Below the pieces are notes generated by a model, which saw nothing but the letters and a program-made list of their open reading frames with translations, made no database searches and was not told the origin of the DNA. Positions 41,850-51,793 of a stretch of 64,000 nucleotides of DNA are shown in pieces. Source of the DNA: Tenrec ecaudatus (Eukaryota > Chordata > Mammalia > Afrosoricida > Tenrecidae); the NCBI RefSeq assembly GCF_050624435.1, contig NC_134547.1, forward strand, positions 28,072,419-28,136,418, read 5' to 3'. A program made the position numbers and the translations under genes. Each line of letters begins with the position of its first letter. Positions within the stretch are counted from its first letter, which is position 1.

Positions 41850-41863
41850 AAGACCTCAGTCCT

Positions 41864-42435
41864 TCACAGAAGGGCCACATAGAAGTGACGATAAATCCAG
41901 GGTGCAGTATGGCATTTATGAACCACACAACTATCCTATAGTTCTCTAATATTTCTTCCCCTCAATATTATTACTTTTATTTGTTTTACCTCATTACTCC
42001 TGTTAGACTTGCATATGTTCATCTGTATATTTAAGATTGTTCATTACATGAAAGCCAAGATAGATAACCCTTCAGAACAATTCCCTGAGGGTATGGGAAG
42101 TAGGGGAGGGGAGAATAGAGAGCTGATAGTATTGATGACTGTATAACCCCACTCCATGGGACTGAACAACAGAATTATATGTGAAGGAATAGATAGGATT
42201 GTGTAAGATATGGTAAAAAAAAAAACAACATTATTTAAAAAAAGAATGGTTCCTGGGGGGTGTGATGGGGGAGGGAGGGGACAAAGAAAAGCTAATATGA
42301 AGGAGTTCAAGAAGAAGAACAAATGTTTTGAAACTGGTTGTGGTAGCAATTGCATAATACTGCTTGATGTGAGTAAATGACAGAATGTTACACTATTTGT
42401 AAGAGCTCTCAATAAAACGTTTTTAAAAATCAACA
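41864..42435 (+). mobile_element. L1 LINE 3' end, older subfamily
   Basis: 'tcacagaagggccac..gaaccacacaactatcctatagttctctaatatttcttcccctcaat', 'agaacaattccctgagggtatgggaagtaggggagggg', then 'aagagctctcaataaaacgtttttaaaaa', the 3' terminus with poly(A) signal. It is about as diverged as the copies at 25660 and 59470. Confidence 0.78.
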
Positions 42436-42720
42436 AAACTTAAGTAACTGGACACTGTTTATGCAAACAATGAAAGTTAAAGATAGGATAACACTTTCAA
42501 TAATATTCATTCACAACTACAGAACTATGCCTGCTGTCGTCAGAAAGCAAAGAGAATATGAAAATAGTAAATATATACTAGTGTTAAATAGCATTTATTA
42601 GGCACCCTCAAAGCAAGAGATTTGAACCAAAGTCGAATGACTTCCAAATCCATAACATTGGGATAGAAGTCATCTGCTTCTTCTCACATTAAGACATTTC
42701 AGCCTTAAGTTAAAGGGAGT
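42436..42720. other. No gene seen
   Basis: Unassigned sequence between the L1 end and the next LTR. Confidence 0.35.
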
Positions 42721-43209
42721 TGTGGTAGTTACATAATCTGGTGCCAACTTGAGACTATTAAGAGTGAAGGGGTGGGGTTTAGTCTGTCAATCAGGTCGCT
42801 GCTTGATGACCTCATGTGGAGATGCTTCAGAGATAAATACATTGCTGGAGGCGGGACACACAGACTCTCTGCTTAGTATTCCTGATGACAAGACATATGG
42901 ACCTATGATAGAGCCCTGGAGCTGGAGGAGCCACACCAGCACTGAGATGCCTCCACTGCCACTGGATCCATTAGACTTTCCACCCACTGGTCTGTGATCT
43001 TCCTGCATTTGGCTTCATTTCATGTTTTGTGTGAGTCTGAAAAGGAATCTATAGCTTGGTATAAGACGTATGGGCTAATATCAGACTTATGGACTTGATC
43101 TGGACTGTACTGAGGTGTTTATATAATTGCTCTTTTATATAAAGCTCTTTCTTATATACACATATGTGTGTCTATGAATTTGTTTCTCTGGTCTACCTGG
43201 ACTAACACG
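42721..43209 (+). mobile_element. Solo ERVL-like LTR (family A), 5-bp duplication GGAGT
   Basis: It runs from 'TGTGGTAGTTACATAATCTGGTGCCAACTTG' to 'CTACCTGGACTAACACG' and is flanked by GGAGT at 42716-42720 and 43210-43214. The preceding G also matches, so the last LTR base may be the true A changed to G. It contains 'ttttatataaagctctttctta' near the 3' end, the likely poly(A)-signal region. Confidence 0.88.
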
Positions 43210-43689
43210 GGAGTATTTGGTTTCTTTAATCACAGTGTGTTTAAGGTAAAGTCCAGTTTGCTTAGTTGGGTTTTCAAAATGATCCTTTAGTGTGTCCTGT
43301 GAAGGATATTATGCACCGTTAAAGAACAGAATCTAAAGTCTCAGTTGTCGATAGCATGCAGTCTGGGTCACCAAGACCCAGATAGAAACTAGATCAAAAG
43401 TACCTAATTAGGAATATCAAACTGGGTATTTTTAATGTTAAGCAATTTCGAAGTGAAATCACTTTTTCCAAAAGAGATGTACTACCTCCCCTCCCAACCT
43501 CTGGACTTGAATTTTCATTAAGGTTCACTGAACACCCTTATAGGATTGGGACAGGGGGGCACGTGGAACAATTTTATACAGCAAGAACTGATTGGTCTTC
43601 ACCCTTTCCCCAAAAAATGAAAACTGACCCCAGCTTAGGTGAGGCCTCTTCTATTGAAATGTGTTTTTTTAATGTATAAATAAGAAGGT
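43210..43689. other. No gene or clear repeat seen
   Basis: Unassigned, ordinary composition. Confidence 0.35.
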
Positions 43690-44127
43690 AATATATGGAT
43701 CATAGCATTAGGCAGGAACATCACCTCATTCCTTGGGAGATTATCATATGCCTGCTGTTTATACTTATAGTAATGGTATCATACAATATTCTGTGACTGA
43801 TTAATTTTCCTCAGCATAATTGTTTCCAGGTCAATTCATGTCACAAGGTGTTTTGTGATTTCATCACTATTTTTAGGGATATATAGTATTCCATTGTGTG
43901 TATGTTCCAGGATTTCTTTATCCATTCTTCAACTGATGGGCATTTGGGCTGTTTCCAGCTTCTTGCTATTGTGAACTATGCTGTAATGAGCATGGGAGAG
44001 CACATATCTGTTCCTGTCGTGACTCTTACTTCTTTGGGATATATACCCAGCAAACATATTGTTGGGTTGCATGTGATTTCTATTCCTACGTATTTTAGGT
44101 AATGCCATATTGCTTTCTCCACCACTT
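43690..44127 (-). mobile_element. L1 LINE, antisense 3' region
   Basis: 'ccaggtcaattcatgtc', 'agggatatatagtattccattgtgtgtatgttccagg', 'ctttatccattcttcaactgatgggcatttgggctgtttccagc' and 'gggatatatacccagc' form the standard antisense L1 phrase. It continues at 45396-45540 ('ctttccacaatggttgtacatgtttaca') after an RTE insertion. Confidence 0.82.
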
Positions 44128-45395
44128 GTCTGTCAGTTTGTGGTACTGTGATGTCTTGGGTATTGCTCTGATGCTGAAGTCTCTGTCACTGGAATGTCAG
44201 AGTCCTAAAGTCTCACAACTGCACTAATAAGTAACATCATGAAAAACACAGAAAAGATTGACATTGTCAGGGATCTCATCTTGCTTGGATCTATAATCAA
44301 TGCTCATGGAAGCAGCTGCCAAGAGGTGACACATTGTATTAGCTAAATCTGCACGCAAGACTTCTTTAAAGGGCTACTTTGAGAACTAAGGTGTTCCTGA
44401 GCCAGGCCATGGTATTTTCCATAGCCTCCTATGAATGTGAAAGTTGGATATTGAATAAAGGAAGACTTTAATGATGCAGAAGAAGAAGTGATGCATTTGA
44501 ATTGGTCTGGTGAAGAATACTGAAAGTACCATGGACTACCACAATAAGAAACAAATTTGCCTTGGAAGAAGTACAGCCAAAATTCTCCTTAAAAGCAAGG
44601 ATGGTGAGATTTAATCTCATGTACTTTGGATATGTCAATAGTGTGTTAGACAGAGTTCTCTAGAGAAACAAAACCAGGATAGATAGATAGATGATAGATA
44701 GAGCACGAAGGAATATAAAAGCTAATCAGTCCACACAGCAGTACAGAGGGCTCAGAAGTCCTTAAACTCACGAGGGCCACTGGGTCCAAGGCCAGGAAAG
44801 AAGACAGCTGAGTTTTCCATAGGGCAATGCAGGCAGTGTAGCCACGGGCAGCAAACAGCAGGGCGAGTCACCAACAGTCAGCAAGATGACAGGATCTGAT
44901 AGTCCCAAGCTCAAGCAATGTACACATCAGCAGTGTGGTGAAGCAGGTCTTGAAGAAACCTCAAGCTCTAGCAACAGGATCCATGGGTTGGCTTGTCCCA
45001 CAGGTAGTGTTGCTCACAAGTTGAGGCAGAGAACTAGCATCTGTATGCTGGTCCAATCACCAGAGAGCAAAAGATAAGTGAGGTTTGAAGAGCCATTTAT
45101 TGCTTTTCTCTCCAATCAAACTGTGACCTTATTATGCCCACATGTTCCTATTGGCCAACTTGGCAAAATAAACCTACCTATCACAAACAGAGAGCAGTCC
45201 CTAAACAAGGACATCTCATTTGGAAGAAAGCAGCAATAAAGAGGAAGGCCCTCAACAAGATGGATGACACAGTGGCTGAAACAATGGACTCAAACATAAG
45301 AACAATTGTGAGGATGGCCCAGGACAGGGTAGTGTTTTGTTTTACACAGAGTCACTATGAGTCATAACCAATTAAATGACACATGACAACAACAG
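44128..45395 (+). mobile_element. RTE LINE with 5'-to-3' internal deletion, split by an ERVL LTR
   Basis: It starts with RTE 5' UTR ('gtctgtcagtttgtggtactgtgatgtcttgggtattgctctgatgctg'). It jumps near 44200 to the C-terminal reverse-transcriptase region ('acatcatgaaaaacacagaaaagattgacattgtcagggatctcatcttg') and continues to 44641. After the LTR it resumes 'agagagcagtccctaaacaagg' through the 3' end 'gagtcataaccaattaaatgacacatgacaacaac' at about 45395. Endonuclease and most of the reverse transcriptase are absent. It sits inside an L1. Confidence 0.78.
44642..45185 (-). mobile_element. Solo ERVL LTR (family B), 5-bp duplication
   Basis: The same family as 10131-10714. It runs from TGTGTTAGACAGAG to CCTATCACA (plus strand), flanked by AATAG (44637-44641) and AACAG (45186-45190), one change in five. 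A (GATA)n tract follows 'caaaaccagg' as in the other copy. It lies inside the RTE 3' region, which continues uninterrupted on both sides. Confidence 0.87.
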
Positions 45396-46440
45396 TAAGA
45401 GCATATCGCTTTCCACAATGGTTGTACATGTTTACAAACCTGGCAGAGTTCAAATCTACCCACATCCTCTCCAGCATTTATTATTTTTTGTTTTGGTTTT
45501 TAATTCAGCATTGTGGATATAAATTGTAAGATAATATCTCATCTTGCTACCTTAATACTTAACATATAAATATATGTACGTAGATCTATTTCCCTATTGT
45601 TATATATAAATATATTTATATGTGTACATGCTTGTATTTAGACCTCTATAAATGTCCTTTGCCTCCTAGTTCCTTCCTCTATTTCTTTTTACTTTCCTCA
45701 TGTCCTGCTATCATGTTCAGGCTTCAGTCAGGTTTCAGTAATTCCTCTCGCCTACATTGCCCTTGACCAAGCCCCAACAGGCATCCTACACCATCCTTCC
45801 ATTAATTTTAGATCACTTGTTTTTGCCTTGTCCCTGGGTTTGATGAAACCCCCCTTCCTTTCCCTCAACTCCCCCTCTCCAGTGTCCACCCCCCAGAACC
45901 ATCAATTCCATTGTTTTCTCCTCCAGATTGTCTATCCTGCCTATCTTATCTACATAGACACATAGAGACAATAATAAGCACAAAAACAAGACAAAGCAAA
46001 ACAAAACAATTAAAGAAAACCAACAGCAACAACAACCAAAAAGAGAGAGAGAAAAGCCTATAAATAGTTCCAGATCTGTTTGTTGACCTTTAGGAGTGTT
46101 TTCTGATCTAGTCTGATGGGGTGCCATGCCCTGGTCCCAAAGTCTATTTTTGGTATTCCTCGGGGACTTGGTTGTGTTGCTTCCCTTGCTGCACTGGTGC
46201 GTGCCCTTAGTGTTTTGCCCTGGTGTGGTAGGGTCAGATTGGGCACAATTCCTGCACTGTGTCTCCAGTGTTGTCTCCACTAGTGTCATGGTTTAGTGGG
46301 AGACATCGTGTCTCATGGTGGGGCCAGTCTTATGGTCCTTTCTGTGCATTGGCTGCTCTGAGCAGGAATATCCTCCTAGGGGTTTGGTGTTTGGTCCACT
46401 TTTTAAATGGATTATTATGGGGTGTTTTGCTTTTGGGGTG
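45396..46440 (-). mobile_element. L1 LINE pieces, antisense
   Basis: 45396-45540 continues the L1 of 43690. 45545-46440 is L1 3' UTR upstream sequence: 'accttaatacttaacatataaatatatgtacgtagatctatttccctattg', 'tttcttcctctatttc..' and 'agtctgatggggtgccatgccctggtcccaaagtctatttttggtattcc', matching 57240-57990. A 158-codon frame on the minus strand (45813-46289) lies within it and is not a gene. Confidence 0.78.
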
Positions 46441-46740
46441 TTGAAGAATTCTATGTTGTTGTCAGGAGCCACAGAGTCACTTCTGAATCACACAACAGAG
46501 TGAAGCACCTCCTGAACCTGGGCCATCCTTGCAATTATTCTTTTGTTAGAGCCCATGGCTGCAGCCACTGTGCCGATCCAGCTCATCAAGGGCCTTCCTC
46601 CTCTTCACCTGCCCTTCCACTTTATCAAGCATGGCATCATTCTGCAGGGACTGCTCGCCTGCTTTCTTTATGTTTCTCTTCAGCAGCATGCTACCTAGAA
46701 ACAGAATCTTTAAGAGGTGCTCGATACCCAGCAAGCAGTT
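46441..46740 (-). mobile_element. RTE LINE 3' region
   Basis: 'cacacaacagagtgaagcacctcctgaacctgggccatccttgcaattattcttttgttagagcccatggctgcagccactgtgccgatccagctcatcaagggccttcctcctcttcacc' is the reverse complement of the RTE 3' end. Upstream '..catggcatcattctgcagggactgctcgcctg' follows. Confidence 0.82.
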
Positions 46741-47100
46741 AGAAAGGCTCTCAGGATCTGGAGCTATATTTTCATACCACCACTAAACAACCTGGGCTCC
46801 TTAATGGCAGGCAAGAAGGAGGAGGCCATCAGCTCACCACTAGATTCCAGAGAGATGAGGAGAGAGGCAGGTCTGAAGACATCCTGCTGGACAGCACACT
46901 ATCTGGGGCTTTTTGTGGGACTCTTTGTGTCCATTTCTCCCTCTGAGGTGCTGAGATGTAATTAGGAATGGTATCTGTTCTTCAGGGGAGGGCCGAAGCT
47001 CAGGCTGCTGAAAGCTATCCACTGTTATCAAAGATTTTGTTGGAAGAGGGATTAACAGAGACTCCAACTCTTTGGCCATGTTGGGTTCTCCCAATCTAAC
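46741..47100. other. No gene or clear repeat seen
   Basis: Unassigned. Open frames at 46717-46965 (plus) and 46840-47094 (minus) overlap and lack motifs. Confidence 0.35.
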
Positions 47101-48640
47101 ATTTTATTTTATTAATTTTTTATTGTGATCGGTTAAGGGCTTAGAAAGCAGATCAGTTTTTCATTCAGTAATTCATGTCATTGTTTACAACCACCACAAT
47201 ATTAAACCACTTATCCCACTTCCTCCCTGTGTTTCCTATTTCCATTTCTCCTTCTCTCCTAATCCTTCTGAACTTTGTCCTTTTTGATTTCCAATGGTTG
47301 ACTGTTTTAAGGAGTATTATCTCCCTAGTGTTATTGTTCCCTTTATAGGAATGGTTCATTGTTTGGCTGAAAATGGGGATGAGCTCATTTTTAGACTTGA
47401 AGGTTGGCTAAGACTGGAGAATCCCACCAGTCTATCTATTTTCTCCAACTCTATTCAAGACCATTTCATGTTATCATTTATAGAGCATTTGGTAGAGGTA
47501 GTCAGGCACCATTCAGTTCTGGTGTCAGAGATGTGGAGCCTGATGTTTGCATAGTCCATTGAACTAATTCTTTCCATGAGTTTAATTATATTCACTCTTC
47601 TCTGAACAGGGAGAGACCAGTAGGTGGCTACTCACAAGCTTTAAAGGCCCCACGGGAGTATCTTTGTGGATTATGTAATATCAATTGATTTTGTATCCCC
47701 TAAAACCATGGTATCCTCCCAGGCCCAGTGACTCATTCCTCATGGTATTTGGTTAGGCTTAAGAAATTTTCATACCTTGTCCCTGTATGCAAGGATGTAT
47801 TTGTACACTCATGGATATAGTTGACACATGCACATATGTAAAAATATCCTGTCAAATCCATATATATTCATAAGGAGACTCTACCCTCTAGTTAGTCGTT
47901 TACGCTCCCTCCCCGCCCCACCCCTGATTATCATCCAAGAATGTTTCTTTAGTGGGAAAATATTTTCTTGACATTTTATACTTGTCCATTCGTGATTGAC
48001 TAATTTCACTCAGATTAATGTCCTCCAAGTTCATCCATGTTATGCAGTGTGGGGCTGATTTATCTGTATCCTTTAACACTGAATACAGTTCCATTGTGTG
48101 GATGTAACACACTTGGTTTACCCATTCTTCCCTTGGTGGGCAGTTAAGTAGTTTCCATCGTTTCACTGTCATGAATAGTGCTACAATGAACATAAATGTC
48201 CACATATCTGTTTTTGTTATGGCTCTTGTTTCTTTAGTAATTTCTGGATCATATAGCATTTCTATTTTCTAGTTTTTAAGAAAGCACCACACCACTTTCT
48301 AGTAGCCATTTATAAAGGTGCTAATATTCCCACATCCTTGTCAGAATTTAATGTTTTCTGGGTTTGGGTTGCTTTTTAAAACTTTGTTGTTAGTGCTAGA
48401 GTAAGATTATAGCTCATTTTTGTTTTGATTTGCGTCTGTCAATGGCTAGTGATTTATATCTCTCTAATGACATATTTCCATATGTCTGTTGGCCACCTGA
48501 ATGTCTTCTTTGTCTTTCCTATCTTTTTTTTGTCCTTCACATATGATAGCATTGATGTCATCCAACAATTTGCTTGATTTGGGGTCACCAGTGTTCAGTG
48601 CACCCAATCTTTGGCTCTCATGGACTTATTTTAATTTTTC
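47101..48640 (-). mobile_element. L1 LINE 3' region, antisense, about 1.5 kb
   Basis: It begins with the antisense 3' part ('attttattaattttttattgtgatcgg'). Later phrases include 'gttcatccatgttatgcagtgtggggctgatttatctgtatcc', 'ccattgtgtggatgtaacacacttggtttacccattcttcccttggtgggcag' and 'ctagtgatttatatctctctaatgacatatttccatatgtctgttggcc', the order of L1 3' ORF2/UTR in reverse. It serves as the best local reference for the broken old L1 at 8.9-13 kb. Confidence 0.83.
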
Positions 48641-48774
48641 TCAACTTCAACTTGAATAAGATCAATTGATAATCTGTTGTGTAGTGAGTCACTGGCCTTA
48701 TTCTACTGAAGATATTGAGCTTTGTTTTTTGTCTCTTTCCACAGATACAGTTTATTTGATTTCACCTGATGAAG

Positions 48775-49440
48775 TCCATCAACTCACTGCAATCAAGTGG
48801 ATTCAGGCTCATAGTGACCCTATAGGACAGGGTTCTTAACCTGTAGATTGCAACCCCTTTGGGGATCGAATGACCCTTTCACAGGAGTCGCCCAAGACCA
48901 TCAGAAAACACATATTTCCATTGGTCATAGGAATCAAGACACAGCTCCTCTATCATCTCCAGGTGGGTCCACCCACATACAGATACACCCACATGCAGAG
49001 AACCCATGAAGACTGTTACCCATGCTACACCATGCTTCAAGATACAATTTCATTCATTTGTAATTAGAAATAAATATTTCATAATATATCATTATATATT
49101 CTTTTTGTGCTTTAATTATGTTCAATTTGTAACAATGAAAATACATCCTGCATATCAGCTATTTACATTATGATCCATAACAGTAGTAAAATTTGTTATG
49201 AAGTAGCAGTGAAAATAATGTTACGGTTGGGGGTCACCACCACATGAGGAGCTGTAATAAAGGGTTGTGGCATTAGGAAGGTTGAGAACCCCTGGTCTAG
49301 GACAAGCAGAACTGCACCTGTAGGCTTCCAAGAATGTAAGTCTTTATGGAAGCAAAAAGTGGCACTTGTCTCCTGAAAAAGCCATTGGTGGGTCAAACTG
49401 CTGACCTTTCACTTAGCAACCCAACTCTCATAGCCCAACA
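48775..49440 (-). mobile_element. AfroSINE interrupted by SPIN
   Basis: The tail part 'actgcaatcaagtggattcaggctcatagtgaccctatagga' (48787-48827) and, after SPIN, 'caagcagaactgcacctgtaggcttccaagaatgtaagtctttatggaagc..gggtcaaactgctgacctttcacttagcaaccc..acagggctcc' join into one reverse-complement AfroSINE. Confidence 0.87.
48828..49294 (+). mobile_element. SPIN-type hAT transposon nested in an AfroSINE
   Basis: It begins CAGGGTTCTTAACCTGTAG and ends GGTTGAGAACCCCTG, inverted ends. The flanks CTATAGGA (48820-48827) and GTCTAGGA (49295-49302) are an 8-bp duplication with two changes, and the central TA is kept. The body matches the copy at 34357 along its whole length ('cgaatgaccctttcacaggagtcgcccaagaccatcag', 'gtgggtccacccacatacagatacaccc', 'gaagactgttacccatgctacaccatgcttcaagata'). 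No transposase is encoded. Confidence 0.92.
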
Positions 49441-49673
49441 GGGCTCCTTAGTATAGCCATTGTTGAGAAAAGGTATTTGGAATGACAAAATCTTGCAAAA
49501 ATGTATCACCAACGCCATATTTTTCAACTACTGATCCTTCCTCTTTGTTGCCAACTTTTGCATGCCAATCACTGGTAATTTATCAGTGCAACTGATTGAA
49601 TACTTGATCCATGTCAGACTACAGTCATGCAGTTGTTGCTATGTGCTGTTGATTCATAGTGATCCTATGTACG

Positions 49674-49802
49674 TGTAGTAGTTAGAGGATTTTATGTCAG
49701 CTTGAATTTTTAAGAAAGTGGAGTCCAACTGCCAATCAGGTCACAACCTGATGATGCTTCTTTGGGGTGTGGCCTTCTTATAAGAACCTCCCTCTCAAGT
49801 CA
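49674..49802 (+). mobile_element. ERVL-like LTR (family A), 5' part only
   Basis: It runs from 'TGTAGTAGTTAGAGGATTTTATGTCAGCTTG' through 'ggtcacaacctgatgatgcttctttggggtgtggccttctta', as in the first third of the 37406 copy. The rest is lost. A small RNA retrocopy sits in its end, and an L1 begins at about 49975. Confidence 0.78.
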
Positions 49803-49930
49803 GCCATTAATTCTGCTTACTTGTATGTGTTTCTGCAGAAATTTAGAAAAAGCTGGCGATATCAGTAAAGCCATGTTACGAGCCTTAAGGATAATTGAGA
49901 TCATTAAGGTCCCTGAAAGTGGCTACATTA
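49803..49930 (+). ncRNA. H/ACA-box snoRNA retrocopy (snoRNA-like, 128 nt)
   Basis: The 128-nt insert folds as an H/ACA guide RNA. The 5' hairpin has GCCA (49803-49806) with TGGC (49854-49857) and an upper stem TTCTGC (49811-49816) with GCAGAA (49835-49840). An H box ATATCA (ANANNA, 49859-49864) follows. The 3' hairpin pairs AGCCA (49869-49873) with TGGCT (49920-49924) and CCTTAA (49883-49888) with TTAAGG (49904-49909). ACA is at 49925-49927, three bases from the end. The upper stem ends 15 nt before ACA, the normal spacing. An A-tail follows, and direct repeats of about 21 bp (49782-49802 and 49949-49970, one extra base) flank it, so it came by L1-type retroposition. I cannot name the parent snoRNA. 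Whether the copy is expressed is unknown. Confidence 0.8.
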
Positions 49931-49970
49931 AAAAAAAAGAAGAAATAAAAGAACCTCCCTCTCAAAGTCA
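49931..49970 (+). repeat. A-tail and right target-site duplication of the snoRNA copy
   Basis: Nine or so A residues, a short 'gaagaaataaa' extension and then AAGAACCTCCCTCTCAAAGTCA, the right-hand repeat. The left repeat is the same without one A. The length fits L1 target-primed insertion. Confidence 0.85.
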
Positions 49971-49974
49971 AAGG

Positions 49975-51048
49975 AAATAGAGGAAAGAGCTGGGAGGCAA
50001 AGGGCATTTATAGAGGTCTAGATAAAGACATGTACATATGCAAATATATTTTATATGAGAATGGGGAAATAGATCTATGTGCATAGATTTATAGGTTTAG
50101 TATTAAGGTAGCAGAAGGACATTGGACCTCCACTCATGTACTCCCTAAATGCAAGAATACTTTCTTCTATTACATTGGCATTCTATGATGCTCACCTCCC
50201 TGATACTACCGCTGAAGACAGAAGGGTGCATAAGCAAACGTGACAAAGAAAGCTGATGGTGCCCGGCTATCAAAGGATATAGCACTTGGGATCTTAAAGG
50301 CTTGAAGGTAAACAAGCAGCCATCTAGCTCAGAAGCAACAAAGCCCACATGGAAGAAGCACACCAGCCTGTGCGATCACAAGGTGTCGAAGGGATCAGGT
50401 ATCAGGCATCATCAGAACAAAAAAATCTTACCATAGTGAATGAGGGGGCAGTGCAGAGTGGAGACCCAAAGCCCATTTGTAGGCGGCTGGACATCCCTTT
50501 ACAGAAGGGTCTTGGGGAGGAGACAAGCCAGTCAGGGTGCGATATAGCAACAGTGAAAAATACAACTTTTCTCTAGTTCCTAAATACTTCCTCCACCCAC
50601 CCCCACTCCCACTGTCATGATCCGAATCCTACCTTGCAAGTCTGGCTAGACCAGAAGATGTACACTGGTACAGATGAGAACTGGAAACACAGGGAATACA
50701 GGGCGGATGATCCCCTCAGGACAAGTGGTGTGAGTGGAGATACTGGGAGGGCATAGAAAGGGTGGGTTGGAAAGGGGGAACCAATTTTAAGGATCTACAT
50801 GTGACCTCCTCTCTGAGGAACAGACAACAGAAAAGTGGGTGAAGGGAAATGTGGGACAGAGCAAGATATGACAAAATAATAATTTATAAATTATCAAGGG
50901 TTCATGAGGGAAGGGGAGGGAGAAGGGAGGGGGAAAATGAGGACATGATGCCAGGGGCTTAAATGGAGAGCAAATGTTTTGAGAATGATGAGGGTAATGA
51001 ATGCGCAAATGTGCACAATTGATGTATGTGTGGATTGTGATAAGAGTT
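49975..51048 (+). mobile_element. L1 LINE 3' UTR, truncated at both ends
   Basis: It starts 'aaatagaggaaagagctgggaggcaaagggcatttatagaggtctag' (compare 61920) and runs through a single copy of the 3' UTR module and the final CT/GA-rich part. It stops at 'gattgtgataagagttgaatg' without poly(A) signal or tail, so the 3' terminus was lost later. Confidence 0.85.
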
Positions 51049-51439
51049 GAATGAAATTAGCAATCAAGAAAACTCTGTCTTTTGGAAATACAATGCAGTT
51101 GATTTTTCTCAAAATCCTCTCCTGGAAAAGTTTAGAACCTCCACCACAGGCTGAATAGGTTTACCATTGAAAATGGAACATAAGAAGAAAAGAAAATGGA
51201 ACATATAATGTGACTATATATACATCACTCTTTAAAGAAGAGCAAATTCAAATGCCAAACTGGATTGTATTTTAATAACCTAAATATTAATGAATGCACT
51301 TTATTAAAAACAAAGCTTATGTTATAATTAGAAAATGGAAATTTGCTATTTTGTATCAGTAAATATCAGCAGTTCATGTTTGTCATATATTGTTTTAAAA
51401 AAAGAAATAAAGAAAGTTACCAAAAGCCTGAAGAAGAAA
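51049..51439. other. No gene seen; A-rich
   Basis: AT-rich sequence with several A-runs. Short overlapping frames are not convincing. Confidence 0.35.
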
Positions 51440-51793
51440 AAAACTTCCCTCTCTCTCTCTCTACTACTTTGCCTTCCACTGGGACTCAAGGGGTGGCCCC
51501 ATGTGGGCCACCTGACCCTGAGAATTGTTCGTGTCATGCCATGTTTCCACTGACCTGGGACCCATGCACTCCTTGGTCTGTGATCTTCGTGCTTCCTGCA
51601 TCATCTCTCTGTGTCATCAGCCTGCAGCTATATGAGTCTACAGAGGGCCTGGGTTTGCATGCAACTTGTGAGCTTGAGTTGGACTGGACTGGGATGGCTT
51701 CTTGAAATAAGATTATTTCTTGATATAAAGCTCTTTCTTATACATATATGCGTGTCACTGGACTTGTTTCTCTAGACAACACAGCCTAATACA
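51440..51793 (+). mobile_element. ERVL-like LTR, related subfamily
   Basis: The last part follows family A ('gttggactggactgggatggcttcttgaaataagattatttcttgatataaagctctttcttatacatatatgcgtgtcactggacttgtttctctag') and ends CTAATACA. The middle differs ('ccacctgaccctgagaattg', 'catgcactccttggtctgtgatcttcgtgc'). The 5' end is unclear. The next base starts an RTE 3' end. Confidence 0.65.

Larger units (their letters stand above)
48645..49612 (-). mobile_element. RTE endonuclease fragment, host of a SINE and SPIN nest
   Basis: 48645-48774 ('tccacagatacagtttatttgatttcacctgatgaagtcc') aligns with 600-650 of the first RTE. 49441-49612 ('tagtatagccattgttgagaaaaggtatttgg..caaaatcttgcaaaa..ttttcaactactgatcc') aligns with 655-790. 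Between them lies an AfroSINE that itself contains a SPIN element. Minus strand by comparison with 525-1655. Confidence 0.75.

Noticed and set aside
45813..46289. 158-codon frame, minus strand
   Set aside because: Within the L1 3' UTR upstream region also present at 57240-57990.
49762..49980. 72-codon frame at 49762-49980, first read as a possible protein retrocopy
   Set aside because: The insert boundaries, hairpins, H box and ACA fit a snoRNA far better. The frame crosses the LTR, the snoRNA and its tail.
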